Shown one piece after another: positions 16,887 to 25,967 of a stretch of 64,000 bases of DNA; positions within the stretch are counted from its first letter, which is position 1; every line of letters starts with the position of its first letter. Made by a program: the position numbers and the translations under genes. This DNA is from Mycobacterium szulgai (GTDB lineage: Bacteria; Actinomycetota; Actinomycetes; Mycobacteriales; Mycobacteriaceae), in assembly GCF_002116635.1 (NCBI RefSeq), contig NZ_LQPW01000086.1, positions 62,001 through 126,000 of the forward strand, written 5' to 3'. The notes under the pieces were generated by a model. It did no database searches and was not told where the DNA came from. It saw nothing but the letters and a program-made list of their open reading frames with translations.

Positions 16887-17248
16887 AGCGGCGAGCCGAT
16901 GCGGTGCAGGGTGCCGTCAGGATCGACGTAGGCGAATTCGCGCAAGCCGTACGGCGTGTCGTGCGGTGGGTGCAAACAACCGCCGAGCTTCTCCAGCGCC
17001 TTCCACTCGTCATAGAGAGCGTCGGCGTCACTGACGTAGAGGTAGACGCTGGATGCGGTAGTGAGTGGGTCGTGTTCGGCCCACTCGGTGAGGTGCATCT
17101 GGACGGGTCCCCGGTCGACAAAGCCGTAACGCTCCGGGCCCTCATAGCCGCGGGCCTCGAAGCCGAGCCGGCGGTAGCGCTGCAGGGCGGCGTCGAGATT
17201 TCGGACGGGAAGGATCGGCGCTATCGAGGTGAAGTCGATTTCTGACAC
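16883..17248 (-). CDS. VOC / glyoxalase-bleomycin resistance family protein
   Basis: 121 residues, the size of a single VOC module pair. The opening strand IAPILPVRNLDAALQRY and the closing FAYVDPDGTLHRIG are typical; His and Glu residues in these strands usually form the metal or ligand site. The start is GTG 17248. Function could be dioxygenase, glyoxalase or drug sequestration; the sequence does not tell. Confidence 0.82.
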   Translation of the reverse strand: MSEIDFTSIAPILPVRNLDAALQRYRRLGFEARGYEGPERYGFVDRGPVQMHLTEWAEHDPLTTASSVYLYVSDADALYDEWKALEKLGGCLHPPHDTPYGLREFAYVDPDGTLHRIGSPL

Positions 17249-17293
17249 GACAGGAGTCTGTCAGGCGGGCGTTTGCTGTGGCATTCTGCGTGG

Positions 17294-18081
17294 GTGGACG
17301 CTGATCCGACGGGTCCGCAATCGGGGATCGTGACGTTCCTGTTTACCGACGTCGAGGGCTCGACACGTCGATGGGAAACCGACGCCGACGGGATGCGGGC
17401 CGCCCTGGCGTGCACGATCAGGTGTTGCGCCAAGCGATCGAATCGCGTCGGGGCTGGTTGTTCAAACACACCGGAGACGGCGTTTGTGCCGCGTTCGTCT
17501 CGCCGCGCTGTGCCGTGGATGTCGCCGAGGGCTTGACAGAAGCCGCCGAGGCGACCCGCAACCCCGCGATGCTCTGCTATGCGCTGCTCGCCGTCGGCTA
17601 CGCATTTCGCGATACCGACCCTGCGCGTGCTCTAGCAGCGATGCGCCGCGGACTGGCAATCGCCCAAGAAACCGGAAACCGCAACGTGGAGTCGCATCTG
17701 GCGGCCGTTCTGTGTCGCGTCGAGGCGAAGTACGGTGAACCGCTGGCCGCGCTCGGTTACTTCGGGTTAGCCATCCACAATCACCATGAGTCGGGCAACA
17801 CCACCATGATCAGCACGCCGCTGGCTATCCTGGCGGCATTCTTCGACCGGCTGGAACGCTTTGAAGCGGCGGCCACCATTGCCGGTTTCGCGTTCGGTCC
17901 CGTCACCGCAACGTCCTTCCCCGAGCTGACCAGCGCGATCGCGCACCTGCGCGATGTGCTGGGCAACGACACCTACGTATCGCTGTCCAATGCAGGGGCC
18001 AATTTGACCGCCACCGCCATGGCAAACTACGCGTTCGACCAAATCGACCGATTCCGAACGGAACTCGAACAAGCCAGGTAA
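17294..18081 (+). pseudogene. Decayed class III cyclase/ATPase-type regulator
   Basis: The GTG frame at 17294 encodes the start of a class III nucleotide cyclase domain (VTFLFTDVEGSTRRWE). At about 17410 homology jumps to another frame, where the domain continues (QVLRQAIESRRGWLF, then HTGDGVCAAF) and is then joined directly to a TPR-like C-terminal region ending at 18081. The AAA-type ATPase that normally lies between is missing. So there is one frameshift plus a large in-frame deletion. The downstream piece is still an open 236-codon frame and might be expressed. Intact relatives include the gene at 21302-24496. Confidence 0.75.
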
Positions 18082-18115
18082 CTCTCGGAGCGTTCGAATT
18101 TCGTCTCGGCCGGGT

Positions 18116-18145
18116 CACGCAAGGATCACGCAAGAAACACGCAAG
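18116..18145 (+). promoter_or_regulatory. Three CACGCAAG direct repeats, 11-bp period
   Basis: CACGCAAG occurs at 18116, 18127 and 18138, each copy exact and spaced 11 bp, ending 23 nt before the start of the cysteine dioxygenase fusion gene. An 11-bp direct-repeat period is known for SARP-type (AfsR/EmbR) and OmpR-type DNA-binding domains. Related arrays are at 45895 and 62142. Confidence 0.7.
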
Positions 18146-18168
18146 CCGTCGGCGACAACCTTGCGTTC

Positions 18169-20100
18169 ATGAACATCACACGCCGCCCGTCGCGGGACGG
18201 GCTCACAGACGTCGCCTCGCTTTTCGACGCCTTGGCTGCCGTTGCCGTCCGCGGCGAGGTCCCCGGGGCCGAGTTGCTCGCGCGCGTCGCGGCGGCCCGG
18301 CCGATGCTTAACGCACTGGCACTCGAACCCAATGACGGCGAGCCGTATTCGCGGTCAGTCCTGCGCGTCGACGACAACGTCGAGATCATGCTGGCACGCT
18401 GGCGTCCGGGATACAGCTGCGCGCCGCATGACCACGGCGGCTCAGGCGGCTTCGTGGTCGCGGTAGAGGGCACCTTCACAGAGCGGCGGTTCGATTGGCA
18501 CGGCGCAGATCTGGTCGTCACCGAGACGGCCAGCAGGTCAATGGACACAGCGATTCAAATCACCAGTGACGTGATTCATGACATGACGGCTGAAGCGGGC
18601 GGGCTGAGCCTGCACCTCTACAGCCCGCCACCGGCCGGCATGCGGGTGTTCGACTTGCAAAAGGCCGAGGCGATGGAGCTGGTCGGCGATTACGGCGCCT
18701 GGATCCCGCAGGACGAACACACGCGGATCCCCTTCGCCGACATCGCACCCAAAACACAACGACGGCCCGTGATTTGGGTGGCCCACACCACCCAGTACCG
18801 CGGCGGATCGGCCGAGTTCGCGGTGGCCGCCGCAACCATGAGCCGCGAGCTGGCCGCAGCGCATCCCGGCGCCGAGGTCACCGTGTCCGGGCTGCATCAC
18901 AAGGCCGACTTCACCGCCGAATTGGCTTGGCTGGCCGAGTCGGGTCAGGAACTCCTTGAGCTGCACCTGATCAGCCATGCCGGGATGTACGGGCCCATGT
19001 TCGGCTCGACGCAATGGCCTGAGCAGTTTTCGCCGCACGAATGGCAGGCCATGAGGATTCCGTTCGCCGCGAATGGGCGGGCGTACTTCCACGCCTGCCG
19101 GACCGCGCGCTGGTTCGCGCCCTTCTTCGCCGACGTCTTCGGGGTTCCCACGTTCGGCAACCAGAACTACACCACCGTCTCGGCCCGCAAAGACCACTTC
19201 GCGTGGGCGGGCCGTCGGTCCCTGGCCCGCCCAAAGCTCTACCTGATCGCCACTCCCGGCAAGAAATCCCACGGATGGCGGGGCTCGGTCCGCAAATACA
19301 GCGGCTGTGCCGCGGAGCCAATGGTGGAAAGCCTTCCCGCCGAACTTGACCAGGCACATCCGGACCGGTCCTACGATCGGGTCGCCGAACTGTACGACCG
19401 CGCCTACGCCGACATCCACGTTCGCCATGCCGAGTGGCGCTGGATAGCCGACCGATGCGCCCGCGCCCGCGCCGAACTCGGCCGACCATTGCGTGTACTC
19501 GAAATCGGTTGCGGTAATGGCGCTTTGCTGCGCGCCCTGGACGAACAGGGCGATATCGACTTCGCCGTCGGCGCGGACAGCTCGGCTGGGATGCTCGCAC
19601 GGGCAGCCGAACGTAGCCACGACCGCGCCCGGCTGCGATTCATCAAGGTCAACGGCCCGGCGCTGGATATTCCCGACGCCCACGTCGATGTGGTGATTTC
19701 GTTCCTGTCCTTCCGCTACCTGGACTGGGACCCGGTCATGGCCGAGATCCGCCGGGTCCTGGCGCCGGGCGGACGGCTCTGGGTGGTCGACATGGTCGAG
19801 CGACCGGCGCGGATACGTGAGTTGCCGGTGCTCGCCCGGTCGGCGATCGCACACCTGCGAACACGGCTGGTGCGACGACAGTTCGCCAAGGATTTGACCG
19901 CATTGACGACACATCCCGACTGGCTGAATATGCTGAAGCACAATCCGATCCGTGCCGAGCACGAGTACCGCTGGTACTTCGGCAGTCGCTTCCCCGCCGC
20001 CGAACTGGAGACCTTGACGGCGACCGCGTCAGCGCGGGTGCTCGCATTCGATTCGGGTCCGCTGCCCAAGGGGCAGACCCCCGTCCTCTCCTTCCCATGA
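18169..20100 (+). CDS. Three-domain fusion: cysteine dioxygenase, caspase-like domain, SAM methyltransferase
   Basis: 643 residues. Residues about 50-180 are a cysteine dioxygenase: Tyr60/Arg62 match the substrate-carboxylate pair, His87, His89 and His137 the iron ligands, and His149/Tyr151 in SLHLYSPP the catalytic pair; glycine replaces the cross-link cysteine, as in many bacterial forms. Residues about 200-380 resemble a caspase/CHAT-like fold with a putative dyad His270 (LISHAG) and Cys310 (FHACRTA). Residues about 400-643 are a class I methyltransferase (VLEIGCGNG at 443-451). Its stop overlaps the racemase start as ATGA. Likely chemistry is cysteine to cysteine sulfinate plus a methylation; the middle-domain role is inference. 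Confidence 0.85.
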   Translation: MNITRRPSRDGLTDVASLFDALAAVAVRGEVPGAELLARVAAARPMLNALALEPNDGEPYSRSVLRVDDNVEIMLARWRPGYSCAPHDHGGSGGFVVAVEGTFTERRFDWHGADLVVTETASRSMDTAIQITSDVIHDMTAEAGGLSLHLYSPPPAGMRVFDLQKAEAMELVGDYGAWIPQDEHTRIPFADIAPKTQRRPVIWVAHTTQYRGGSAEFAVAAATMSRELAAAHPGAEVTVSGLHHKADFTAELAWLAESGQELLELHLISHAGMYGPMFGSTQWPEQFSPHEWQAMRIPFAANGRAYFHACRTARWFAPFFADVFGVPTFGNQNYTTVSARKDHFAWAGRRSLARPKLYLIATPGKKSHGWRGSVRKYSGCAAEPMVESLPAELDQAHPDRSYDRVAELYDRAYADIHVRHAEWRWIADRCARARAELGRPLRVLEIGCGNGALLRALDEQGDIDFAVGADSSAGMLARAAERSHDRARLRFIKVNGPALDIPDAHVDVVISFLSFRYLDWDPVMAEIRRVLAPGGRLWVVDMVERPARIRELPVLARSAIAHLRTRLVRRQFAKDLTALTTHPDWLNMLKHNPIRAEHEYRWYFGSRFPAAELETLTATASARVLAFDSGPLPKGQTPVLSFP

Positions 20101-20894
20101 ATCCCTGTCTGGGCATCGTCGACTGGGGCATCGGGGGCATCGGCCTGCTGAACGCTCTGGATCGGTTGGCACCTGGCCTGCCGGTGCTGTACTGGTCGGA
20201 CGCCGGGGCCACTCCCTATGGCCGGATGAGCGTCGATGAGCTGACCGATCGCCTGCTGACGGTGGTCACGGCGCTCGCCGAGCGTGGAGCGACAGAGGTG
20301 GCGCTGGCATGCAATGCCGCCAGCACCGTGGTGGGACGGCTCGGCGCGGCGGGGGCGCCAGTGGAGGGAATCATCGGCCACGGAGTCGCCTCCGTGCCCG
20401 ACGACATCACCGGTCCCATTGGTGTGGTGGGCGGACAGCGCACGATTGCCGCGGGTCACTATCGGCGGGCGCTGGCCAGGCCAGGGCGAGTGGTGTTATC
20501 CCGGGTGGCACAGCCATTGTCGGCACACATCGAGGCAGGCCGTACCGGGTCACCGCAGTTCCGCGCCGATCTGGCCAAAATTGTTGCGCCGCTGCAGCGA
20601 GTGGAAGCCTTGGTGCTGGCCTGCACTCACTACCCGGCCGCCAATCCCTGGTTCGCGGCGGCGCTGCCGCACGCCGTGCTGATCGACCCATCCGAACGGA
20701 TGGCTACCGCGATCGCCGAGCGCCATCCACACGCCCGATCCGCCGCGGGCCCGTCCGCGCGGGTCTTTCTCACCACCGGCGATCCGAAGGCCATGCGACT
20801 GGGTGCGGCCCGGGCCTGGAGCGCTGCATTGACGGCCACGGCCGTCCGGACCGGCGCCGGCCCAGGCCGTCGGTACCGGCGGTCAGCTGCGTAG
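20097..20894 (+). CDS. Asp/Glu/hydantoin racemase-family protein
   Basis: 265 residues with both cysteines of the two-base racemase mechanism: Cys72 in ALACNAAST and Cys176 in VLACTHYP. The N-terminal motif is VDWGIGG where glutamate racemase has a DSGVGG-type sequence, so specificity may be altered. Its ATG overlaps the stop of the dioxygenase fusion gene, which implies coupled translation and linked function. Cysteine sulfinate is a structural analogue of aspartate, so it is a plausible substrate (inference). Not the cell-wall MurI by context. Confidence 0.85.
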   Translation: MNPCLGIVDWGIGGIGLLNALDRLAPGLPVLYWSDAGATPYGRMSVDELTDRLLTVVTALAERGATEVALACNAASTVVGRLGAAGAPVEGIIGHGVASVPDDITGPIGVVGGQRTIAAGHYRRALARPGRVVLSRVAQPLSAHIEAGRTGSPQFRADLAKIVAPLQRVEALVLACTHYPAANPWFAAALPHAVLIDPSERMATAIAERHPHARSAAGPSARVFLTTGDPKAMRLGAARAWSAALTATAVRTGAGPGRRYRRSAA

Positions 20895-20917
20895 TCATGT
20901 CTGGCTATCCTGACTCG

Positions 20918-21268
20918 ATGTCCGACCCAACGAGATCCAAGGTGGACACGGTCCTAGCGATGTTCGACAGTTTTGTACGCCAGGACCGCGACTTGGCGGA
21001 GCGGCTGATCGCCGCTGACTTCGTCTTCACCAGCCCCCAAGACGATCACATCGACCGCACGGAATTCTTTGAGCGCTGCTTCCCTACCGCGAATCGTTTT
21101 GTGCGACAAGATATTTTGCACGTGGTGCCTACGGATGGCAACGATGTTTTCGTCATGTACGAGTACGAGCTAAGAACCGGTGAACGCCACCGCAACGTTG
21201 AACTGCTCACAGTCCATGGCGATCAGATCACCGAGGCACAGGTGTTCTTCGGCGGGCGCTATCCCTGA
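20918..21268 (+). CDS. SnoaL/NTF2-like protein
   Basis: 116-residue alpha+beta cone fold protein of the nuclear-transport-factor-2/SnoaL group, recognised by the N-terminal helices, the FVFTSPQDD loop and the terminal curved sheet strands. The start is ATG 20918, 6 nt after TATCCT, a leaderless arrangement; an ATG at 20897 is possible. Function may be ligand binding or isomerase-like catalysis. Confidence 0.75.
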   Translation: MSDPTRSKVDTVLAMFDSFVRQDRDLAERLIAADFVFTSPQDDHIDRTEFFERCFPTANRFVRQDILHVVPTDGNDVFVMYEYELRTGERHRNVELLTVHGDQITEAQVFFGGRYP

Positions 21269-21301
21269 ACGCCTCCGGCCTGGGCGCGCGCCGGGCTGTG
21301 A

Positions 21302-24300
21302 TTACTCCCGCGGCGCTGCTCTAGCTGCAAGTGGTTCGAAGCCGACCTCAATGGCTCTGGCACGAAACCGCGCCATGAACTCGTCGTGGCCGGCCGTGTC
21401 GCCCTGCGCCCGCGCGACCAATCCACGCAGCCGCAACAGGGGCAATTCGTGGAGCAGGAAGCCTTCGTCGGTCGGCACCGCCGCGAGTCGGTCGATGGAG
21501 GCCAGCGCTTCCTGTAGGTCGGCGTCCGTGCCGTGTGCGACCAATGCTTCCACCAAGGCCGTGACCGCCAGCCAGCGCCAGATCATCTCGCCCGACGAAT
21601 AGCTTCGGTCGACGACGCTGCGCGCCAGCTCGATGGCGCCGTCAAGATCTCCGTTTCTGGCTTTCTCTCTTGCCAATTCGGGCTCGATGATTTGCAAGGC
21701 CATTCCGACAAAGCGCTGTCTGGCCACGGAATCGCGAGCTTGGGTCAAAAGCGCTATGCCTTTTTCCCGGTGACCGTCACCGTGGTGCAGTTGCGCGAAA
21801 CCATGCGCAAGTCGGGCGAATCCCAGCACGAATTCGTCGCCGGTCTGCTCTGCGATCCACAGTGCGTCGGCGGTGGTTTGCAGTGCGGTGGCATCAGAAG
21901 CCATGGCACCGAACGGGATGGCCAGCACGTACTTCCACATGATCGTCATGACGTGGACCGTGTGATCGATCGGAGCGGCCAGTGTGATGGCAGCGTCCGC
22001 GTCGGCCTGCCACCCCGCCATTCCCAGGCACATCTTGCAGAAGCCCGTGATTCCCATCGCTATAGCGAGCGGTGAACCGAAAACAAGGTTGCCTTTCCTG
22101 GGATCCCCGTCGGCCAATTCGATGGCACGCCGCGCCCACCGCATCCCGTCTCGCAGCGCGCCACCCTCCATTTTGGCGTAGGTGCCCGCGTAGAAAAGGC
22201 CGACTGTAAGGGTCGGATCTCCGATTGAATCGACGAGTTCACTGAATTCGCCCGCCAGTTCGGCCGCTTCGCGGGTGCGGCCACTTGTCGCGAGCGCCAT
22301 GACGACGCCGGACATGCCCATGGCCAGCGACACCCGATCCTCGGCCAACGCGCACAACTCGCGCAGTTCCGCAAAGTCGGTATCGCTGGGACAATGACCG
22401 GCCAGAAACGCAGTCGCGCACAACAGCGTTCGAGCCTGGAGCTGCATCCGGGTGCGGGCCGCATGATCGTCTGGCAGGCGGTCTGCGACCTGACCGGCAC
22501 GTTGCCAGCTTGTTCGCGCCGACACCAGGTCACGGTGATGCGACCACGCTCCGGCGCGCATGTGCCAACCAAAGGCCACGTCCAAATCTCCTGCTGCTTC
22601 GCGATGCTCGGCGATCAGGGCGGCGTTCTGGTCAGCTGACTCGGGATTACGCTGCTCGATCACGGTGGCCAGCCGCCGGTGCTTTTCCGCCCGCTCTGTT
22701 TTCAACTGCGACTGGTAAGCGACGGTTCGGACCATTGGATGCCGGAACGCATATTCGGGGCGCGGGGTGAACCGGACCTGATCGATCAGCTCGAGACGCA
22801 ACAGGTCTTCAAGTGCTGCGGCCAAGCCGTCGGTGCCGCCGACAACGGCGTCGAGCACGTCGGAAGTGAAGCGGGCGCCGATGATCGCTCCGGCATACAA
22901 CGTTTGCTTGACGCCGATTTCCAGGCGGTCGATGCGTGCTGCGATAGTGGCCTGCAGTGTGCTCGGCAGCGTGATGGTGGCGGTTGCCTCCCGGCAGGCG
23001 TAGCGGCCCGGCTCACCGTGCAGTACGCCCCGCCCCGCGAGGTCCCGAGTGATCTCTTCGGCGAAAAACGGGTTTCCCAAGGCTTGTTCGGTGATCTGTG
23101 AGGTCAGGCCGGCCACCGAGGCGTGGTCGCCCAATAACTCACCGACGAGAGCGCTGGTGTGCGCGGTGCTTAACGGTGCCAGAGCAATGGTGTGGCCGCC
23201 GGGTGAGCGTGACAGTGCACCCTGGTATTCCGGCCGATAAGTAATCAGGACCAAAGACGGAGTTTGGGGAACCACTGTCACGAATTCGGCGAGCATGGCT
23301 TCGCTGGCCTCGTCGATCCAGTGCGCGTCCTCGATCACATAGACCGCTGGGCGGGTGCGCGCCAGGGCTGCAGCGTTCAGCAGTGCCGCCAGCCGACGAC
23401 GCCGGGCGTCCGGAGTGATACTGGGCAAAGCAGCTGCGGTGTCACCGATTCCGAGCAGATCGTCGAGCAGCAGCAGATCATCTGGATTCGCACCGGGAAT
23501 GCGTACCCGCACCGCCATTCGAGCCGCATCGTGCGCGACATCGCTGATACCGAAGACGGTTCGCAGCAGCCGGACCACGACATGAAAAGGGACATCACAG
23601 GTATGGGATTCGCAGTAGGTGCTGAATACCTCGACGCCGCGACCGGTTGCCAACCGCACGGCCTCCGCGACTGTGCGACTCTTGCCGATACCGGGCGGCC
23701 CGACCACCCCCGCCACACAGCCGGCGCCACCGATCGACTGCTCGAGAATGCCGCCCAGGCTGGTGAGCTCCCAACTGCGACCCACCAGTGTCGACTCCCT
23801 GCGCTGAGTACGCCCGCCACCCAATGCCAGCAGCCGTCGCGCCGGGACCGGACCAGTTGCGCCCTTGATCTGCACCAGCTCGGAATCGCCGAGGTCGGCG
23901 GCATGCTCGACGAGCAGCGCGGTGGATTCGCTGATCATCACTCCACCCGGTGGTGCCGCGGATTCCATGCGCTGCGCCATTCCGACCTGCTCGCCGATCG
24001 CGGTGTAACCCGATGGGCCCGAACCGATTTCACCTGCGATCACCTGACCCGAATTGAGTCCGATCCGCAGTCGCAATTCGACGTCGTCGTGGCGCTCGAC
24101 CTCCTCAGCAAAGTGATGGATTTTATTTTGGATGCCCAATGCAGCCAGACAGGCGCGCAACGCATGGTCTTCGAGCGCGACCGGCGCCCCGAACACCGCC
24201 ATGATCCCATCACCGGTGAACTTGTCGACCGTGCCGCCGTAGCGCTGGACTTCGCTTGCTGAACGGTCGAATATCTCCGTCATGAGCTCGCGTAACCGCT

Positions 24301-24496
24301 CCGGGCCCAGCTTCGCTGCTAGTTGCATGGAGCCCACCACGTCCGCGAACAACACGGTCACCTGTTTGTATTCGGCCGGCGCGGGCGTGCTGCTTGTCGG
24401 CGACCCACAGCCATCGCAGAACCGGGCACCCTCGCGCAGCGACAGACCGCATGCCCTACAAGTCGAAGCCGTTAGAGATCTGGGATCGCTTGTCAA
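21302..24496 (-). CDS. Zinc-ribbon class III cyclase fused to AAA/STAND ATPase and TPR region
   Basis: 1064 residues. A zinc ribbon (Cys13, Cys16, Cys27, Cys30) is followed by a class III cyclase domain: LFADVVGS at 49-56 and FTGDGIMAVFG at about 93-103 hold the two metal-binding aspartates (Asp52, Asp96). Then comes an ATPase with Walker A GPPGIGKS and a long helical C-terminus of TPR type. Actinobacteria encode many such signal-transduction ATPases; the ligand is unknown. The start is TTG 24496, because no ATG or GTG exists before the ribbon. An intact counterpart of the pseudogene at 17294. Confidence 0.9.
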   Translation of the reverse strand: MTSDPRSLTASTCRACGLSLREGARFCDGCGSPTSSTPAPAEYKQVTVLFADVVGSMQLAAKLGPERLRELMTEIFDRSASEVQRYGGTVDKFTGDGIMAVFGAPVALEDHALRACLAALGIQNKIHHFAEEVERHDDVELRLRIGLNSGQVIAGEIGSGPSGYTAIGEQVGMAQRMESAAPPGGVMISESTALLVEHAADLGDSELVQIKGATGPVPARRLLALGGGRTQRRESTLVGRSWELTSLGGILEQSIGGAGCVAGVVGPPGIGKSRTVAEAVRLATGRGVEVFSTYCESHTCDVPFHVVVRLLRTVFGISDVAHDAARMAVRVRIPGANPDDLLLLDDLLGIGDTAAALPSITPDARRRRLAALLNAAALARTRPAVYVIEDAHWIDEASEAMLAEFVTVVPQTPSLVLITYRPEYQGALSRSPGGHTIALAPLSTAHTSALVGELLGDHASVAGLTSQITEQALGNPFFAEEITRDLAGRGVLHGEPGRYACREATATITLPSTLQATIAARIDRLEIGVKQTLYAGAIIGARFTSDVLDAVVGGTDGLAAALEDLLRLELIDQVRFTPRPEYAFRHPMVRTVAYQSQLKTERAEKHRRLATVIEQRNPESADQNAALIAEHREAAGDLDVAFGWHMRAGAWSHHRDLVSARTSWQRAGQVADRLPDDHAARTRMQLQARTLLCATAFLAGHCPSDTDFAELRELCALAEDRVSLAMGMSGVVMALATSGRTREAAELAGEFSELVDSIGDPTLTVGLFYAGTYAKMEGGALRDGMRWARRAIELADGDPRKGNLVFGSPLAIAMGITGFCKMCLGMAGWQADADAAITLAAPIDHTVHVMTIMWKYVLAIPFGAMASDATALQTTADALWIAEQTGDEFVLGFARLAHGFAQLHHGDGHREKGIALLTQARDSVARQRFVGMALQIIEPELAREKARNGDLDGAIELARSVVDRSYSSGEMIWRWLAVTALVEALVAHGTDADLQEALASIDRLAAVPTDEGFLLHELPLLRLRGLVARAQGDTAGHDEFMARFRARAIEVGFEPLAARAAPRE

Positions 24497-24672
24497 GGCA
24501 TCTCCTCGACCGAGCGCAGGTGGCCCTCGAAGTCCCGCGTCGCCGTGCGCACGTGGTAGCGCTCGGCAGAAGTGCCATCGAGAGGCGTCACTGCTTCAAG
24601 ACCGCTCCGATCCACTTTCGTATCGTGGCATTGGTCGAGGCAGTTCGGAAGAAACATGAGGAAAGGACGCTA

Positions 24673-25110
24673 ATGTCGAAGGCCCTTCGGTTGCTGGGCA
24701 CCATCGCGGTCGGATCGGTCAGCATTACCGCGTGTGCGACCACCCATGCCAGCCCGACCACTTCGCCCACCAGCACCGCACCGTGCGTCGGACTGTCCAG
24801 TTGTCCGCCTCCGCCGCCGGACGCCGAGGGCAATCCGGCGTGCTATTACGCCGACGGCTGGCAAGCCACCTCATCGGGCAAGGGCATCGAAGTGTGGTAT
24901 TTCCACGAACCGCAGAATATGTCGCGGGCCGAAAGTGTCACCGCAGTAGTTCGCAAGAAAGACGGCACCACCGAATCCCAGGACGCCAATATCGAAGCGG
25001 GCCAGCAGGTACATCGCTTCGAGTTTGCGGCCATCGCTAAATCGGCGGTGTCGGAGGTGTTCTTTGATAGCAGCGGTGCCCGCTGCTTCGTGATCGGTCC
25101 GGGTACCTGA
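24673..25110 (+). CDS. Secreted lipoprotein of unknown function
   Basis: 145 residues with a lipoprotein signal peptide ending in SITAC (cysteine at about 20), a Thr/Ser/Pro-rich linker, then a small domain with several cysteines. AAGGA sits 6 nt upstream of ATG 24673. No known domain recognised. Divergent from the large cyclase gene and convergent with the SDR at 25116 (5-nt gap). Confidence 0.78.
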   Translation: MSKALRLLGTIAVGSVSITACATTHASPTTSPTSTAPCVGLSSCPPPPPDAEGNPACYYADGWQATSSGKGIEVWYFHEPQNMSRAESVTAVVRKKDGTTESQDANIEAGQQVHRFEFAAIAKSAVSEVFFDSSGARCFVIGPGT

Positions 25111-25115
25111 CCCGT

Positions 25116-25901
25116 CTAACCGATCAGATCCTGCATCAGCTGGTGCCCGCCGAGCACTATCGCGGCCCGGTCCGGTCCGCTTCCGCGCCGAACCGCGGCC
25201 GCGTTGTCGCCCGCGATGAACACCGGGCCGTTCGCCAGGTTCGCCAGTCCCTCGTCGGCCACCGCCGCGGGATCGGAGACGGATATCCCCGGCACGTCGA
25301 AGTTGAGTCCGGCGCGCTCCATGGCCGGCGTGCGGATCACGCCTAGTACAAGCTCCAGGACGTCCACGCCGTGATCGCGCAGCTCGAGCCACAGGCTCTC
25401 GGCGAACAGCCGGCTGAATGCCTTGACGCCGGTGTATGCGGCTTGACGCATCGAACCGTACGTGGCGGCAATCGAGCCGACCAGCAGGATGCCGCCCCGG
25501 CCGCGAGCACGCATCGGCCGGCCGAAGTGGTGTACGAGTTCTAGCATGCGGGTCACATTGAGGTCGATCACCTGACCGACATCGGCGAGCTCGGCATCGA
25601 GGTACTGGGCACGGCAGGTGTTGGCGCCGGCGTTGTAGATCAGCAGGCCGACCTCCAGGTCGCCGGTTTCGGCGCTGATGCGCGAAACCGATTCGGGCGC
25701 AACGAGGTTGACCTCAATTGTGCGAACCTGAGCGCCGAGCCGGCGACATTGCTCAGCCGTGTCGTGCAACGGCCCCGGTTTGCGCGCGATCAAAACCAGG
25801 TTGATGCCGTCGCGCGCCAGGCGCTTGGCGAATTCGGCACCGACTCCCTCCGAACCGCCGGCGATCACGGCCCACGGCCCGTACCTAGTGGTGTCGATCA
25901 T
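25116..25901 (-). CDS. Short-chain dehydrogenase/reductase
   Basis: 261-residue SDR with cofactor motif GGSEGVG at about 15-21, YNAG near 89-92, catalytic YTGVK at about 158-162 and a serine in VGSIA near 145. Resembles the mycobacterial SDR group close to 17-beta-hydroxysteroid dehydrogenase-like proteins. The substrate is unknown. Lies 66 nt downstream of another SDR in the same direction. Confidence 0.88.
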   Translation of the reverse strand: MIDTTRYGPWAVIAGGSEGVGAEFAKRLARDGINLVLIARKPGPLHDTAEQCRRLGAQVRTIEVNLVAPESVSRISAETGDLEVGLLIYNAGANTCRAQYLDAELADVGQVIDLNVTRMLELVHHFGRPMRARGRGGILLVGSIAATYGSMRQAAYTGVKAFSRLFAESLWLELRDHGVDVLELVLGVIRTPAMERAGLNFDVPGISVSDPAAVADEGLANLANGPVFIAGDNAAAVRRGSGPDRAAIVLGGHQLMQDLIG

Positions 25902-25967
25902 GACGATCCATCCGACGGTCGCCGAACGTGTGCTGAGCGCGAAAATTCGGCGAGATCTTGACAGTGG

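Noticed and set aside
18538..19962. Minus-strand open frame of 474 codons
   Set aside because: Antisense to the dioxygenase/methyltransferase fusion, whose domains are clear.
21269..21301. GC-rich sequence between convergent NTF2-like and cyclase genes as a terminator
   Set aside because: The possible stem is imperfect and no T run follows; not strong enough to call.
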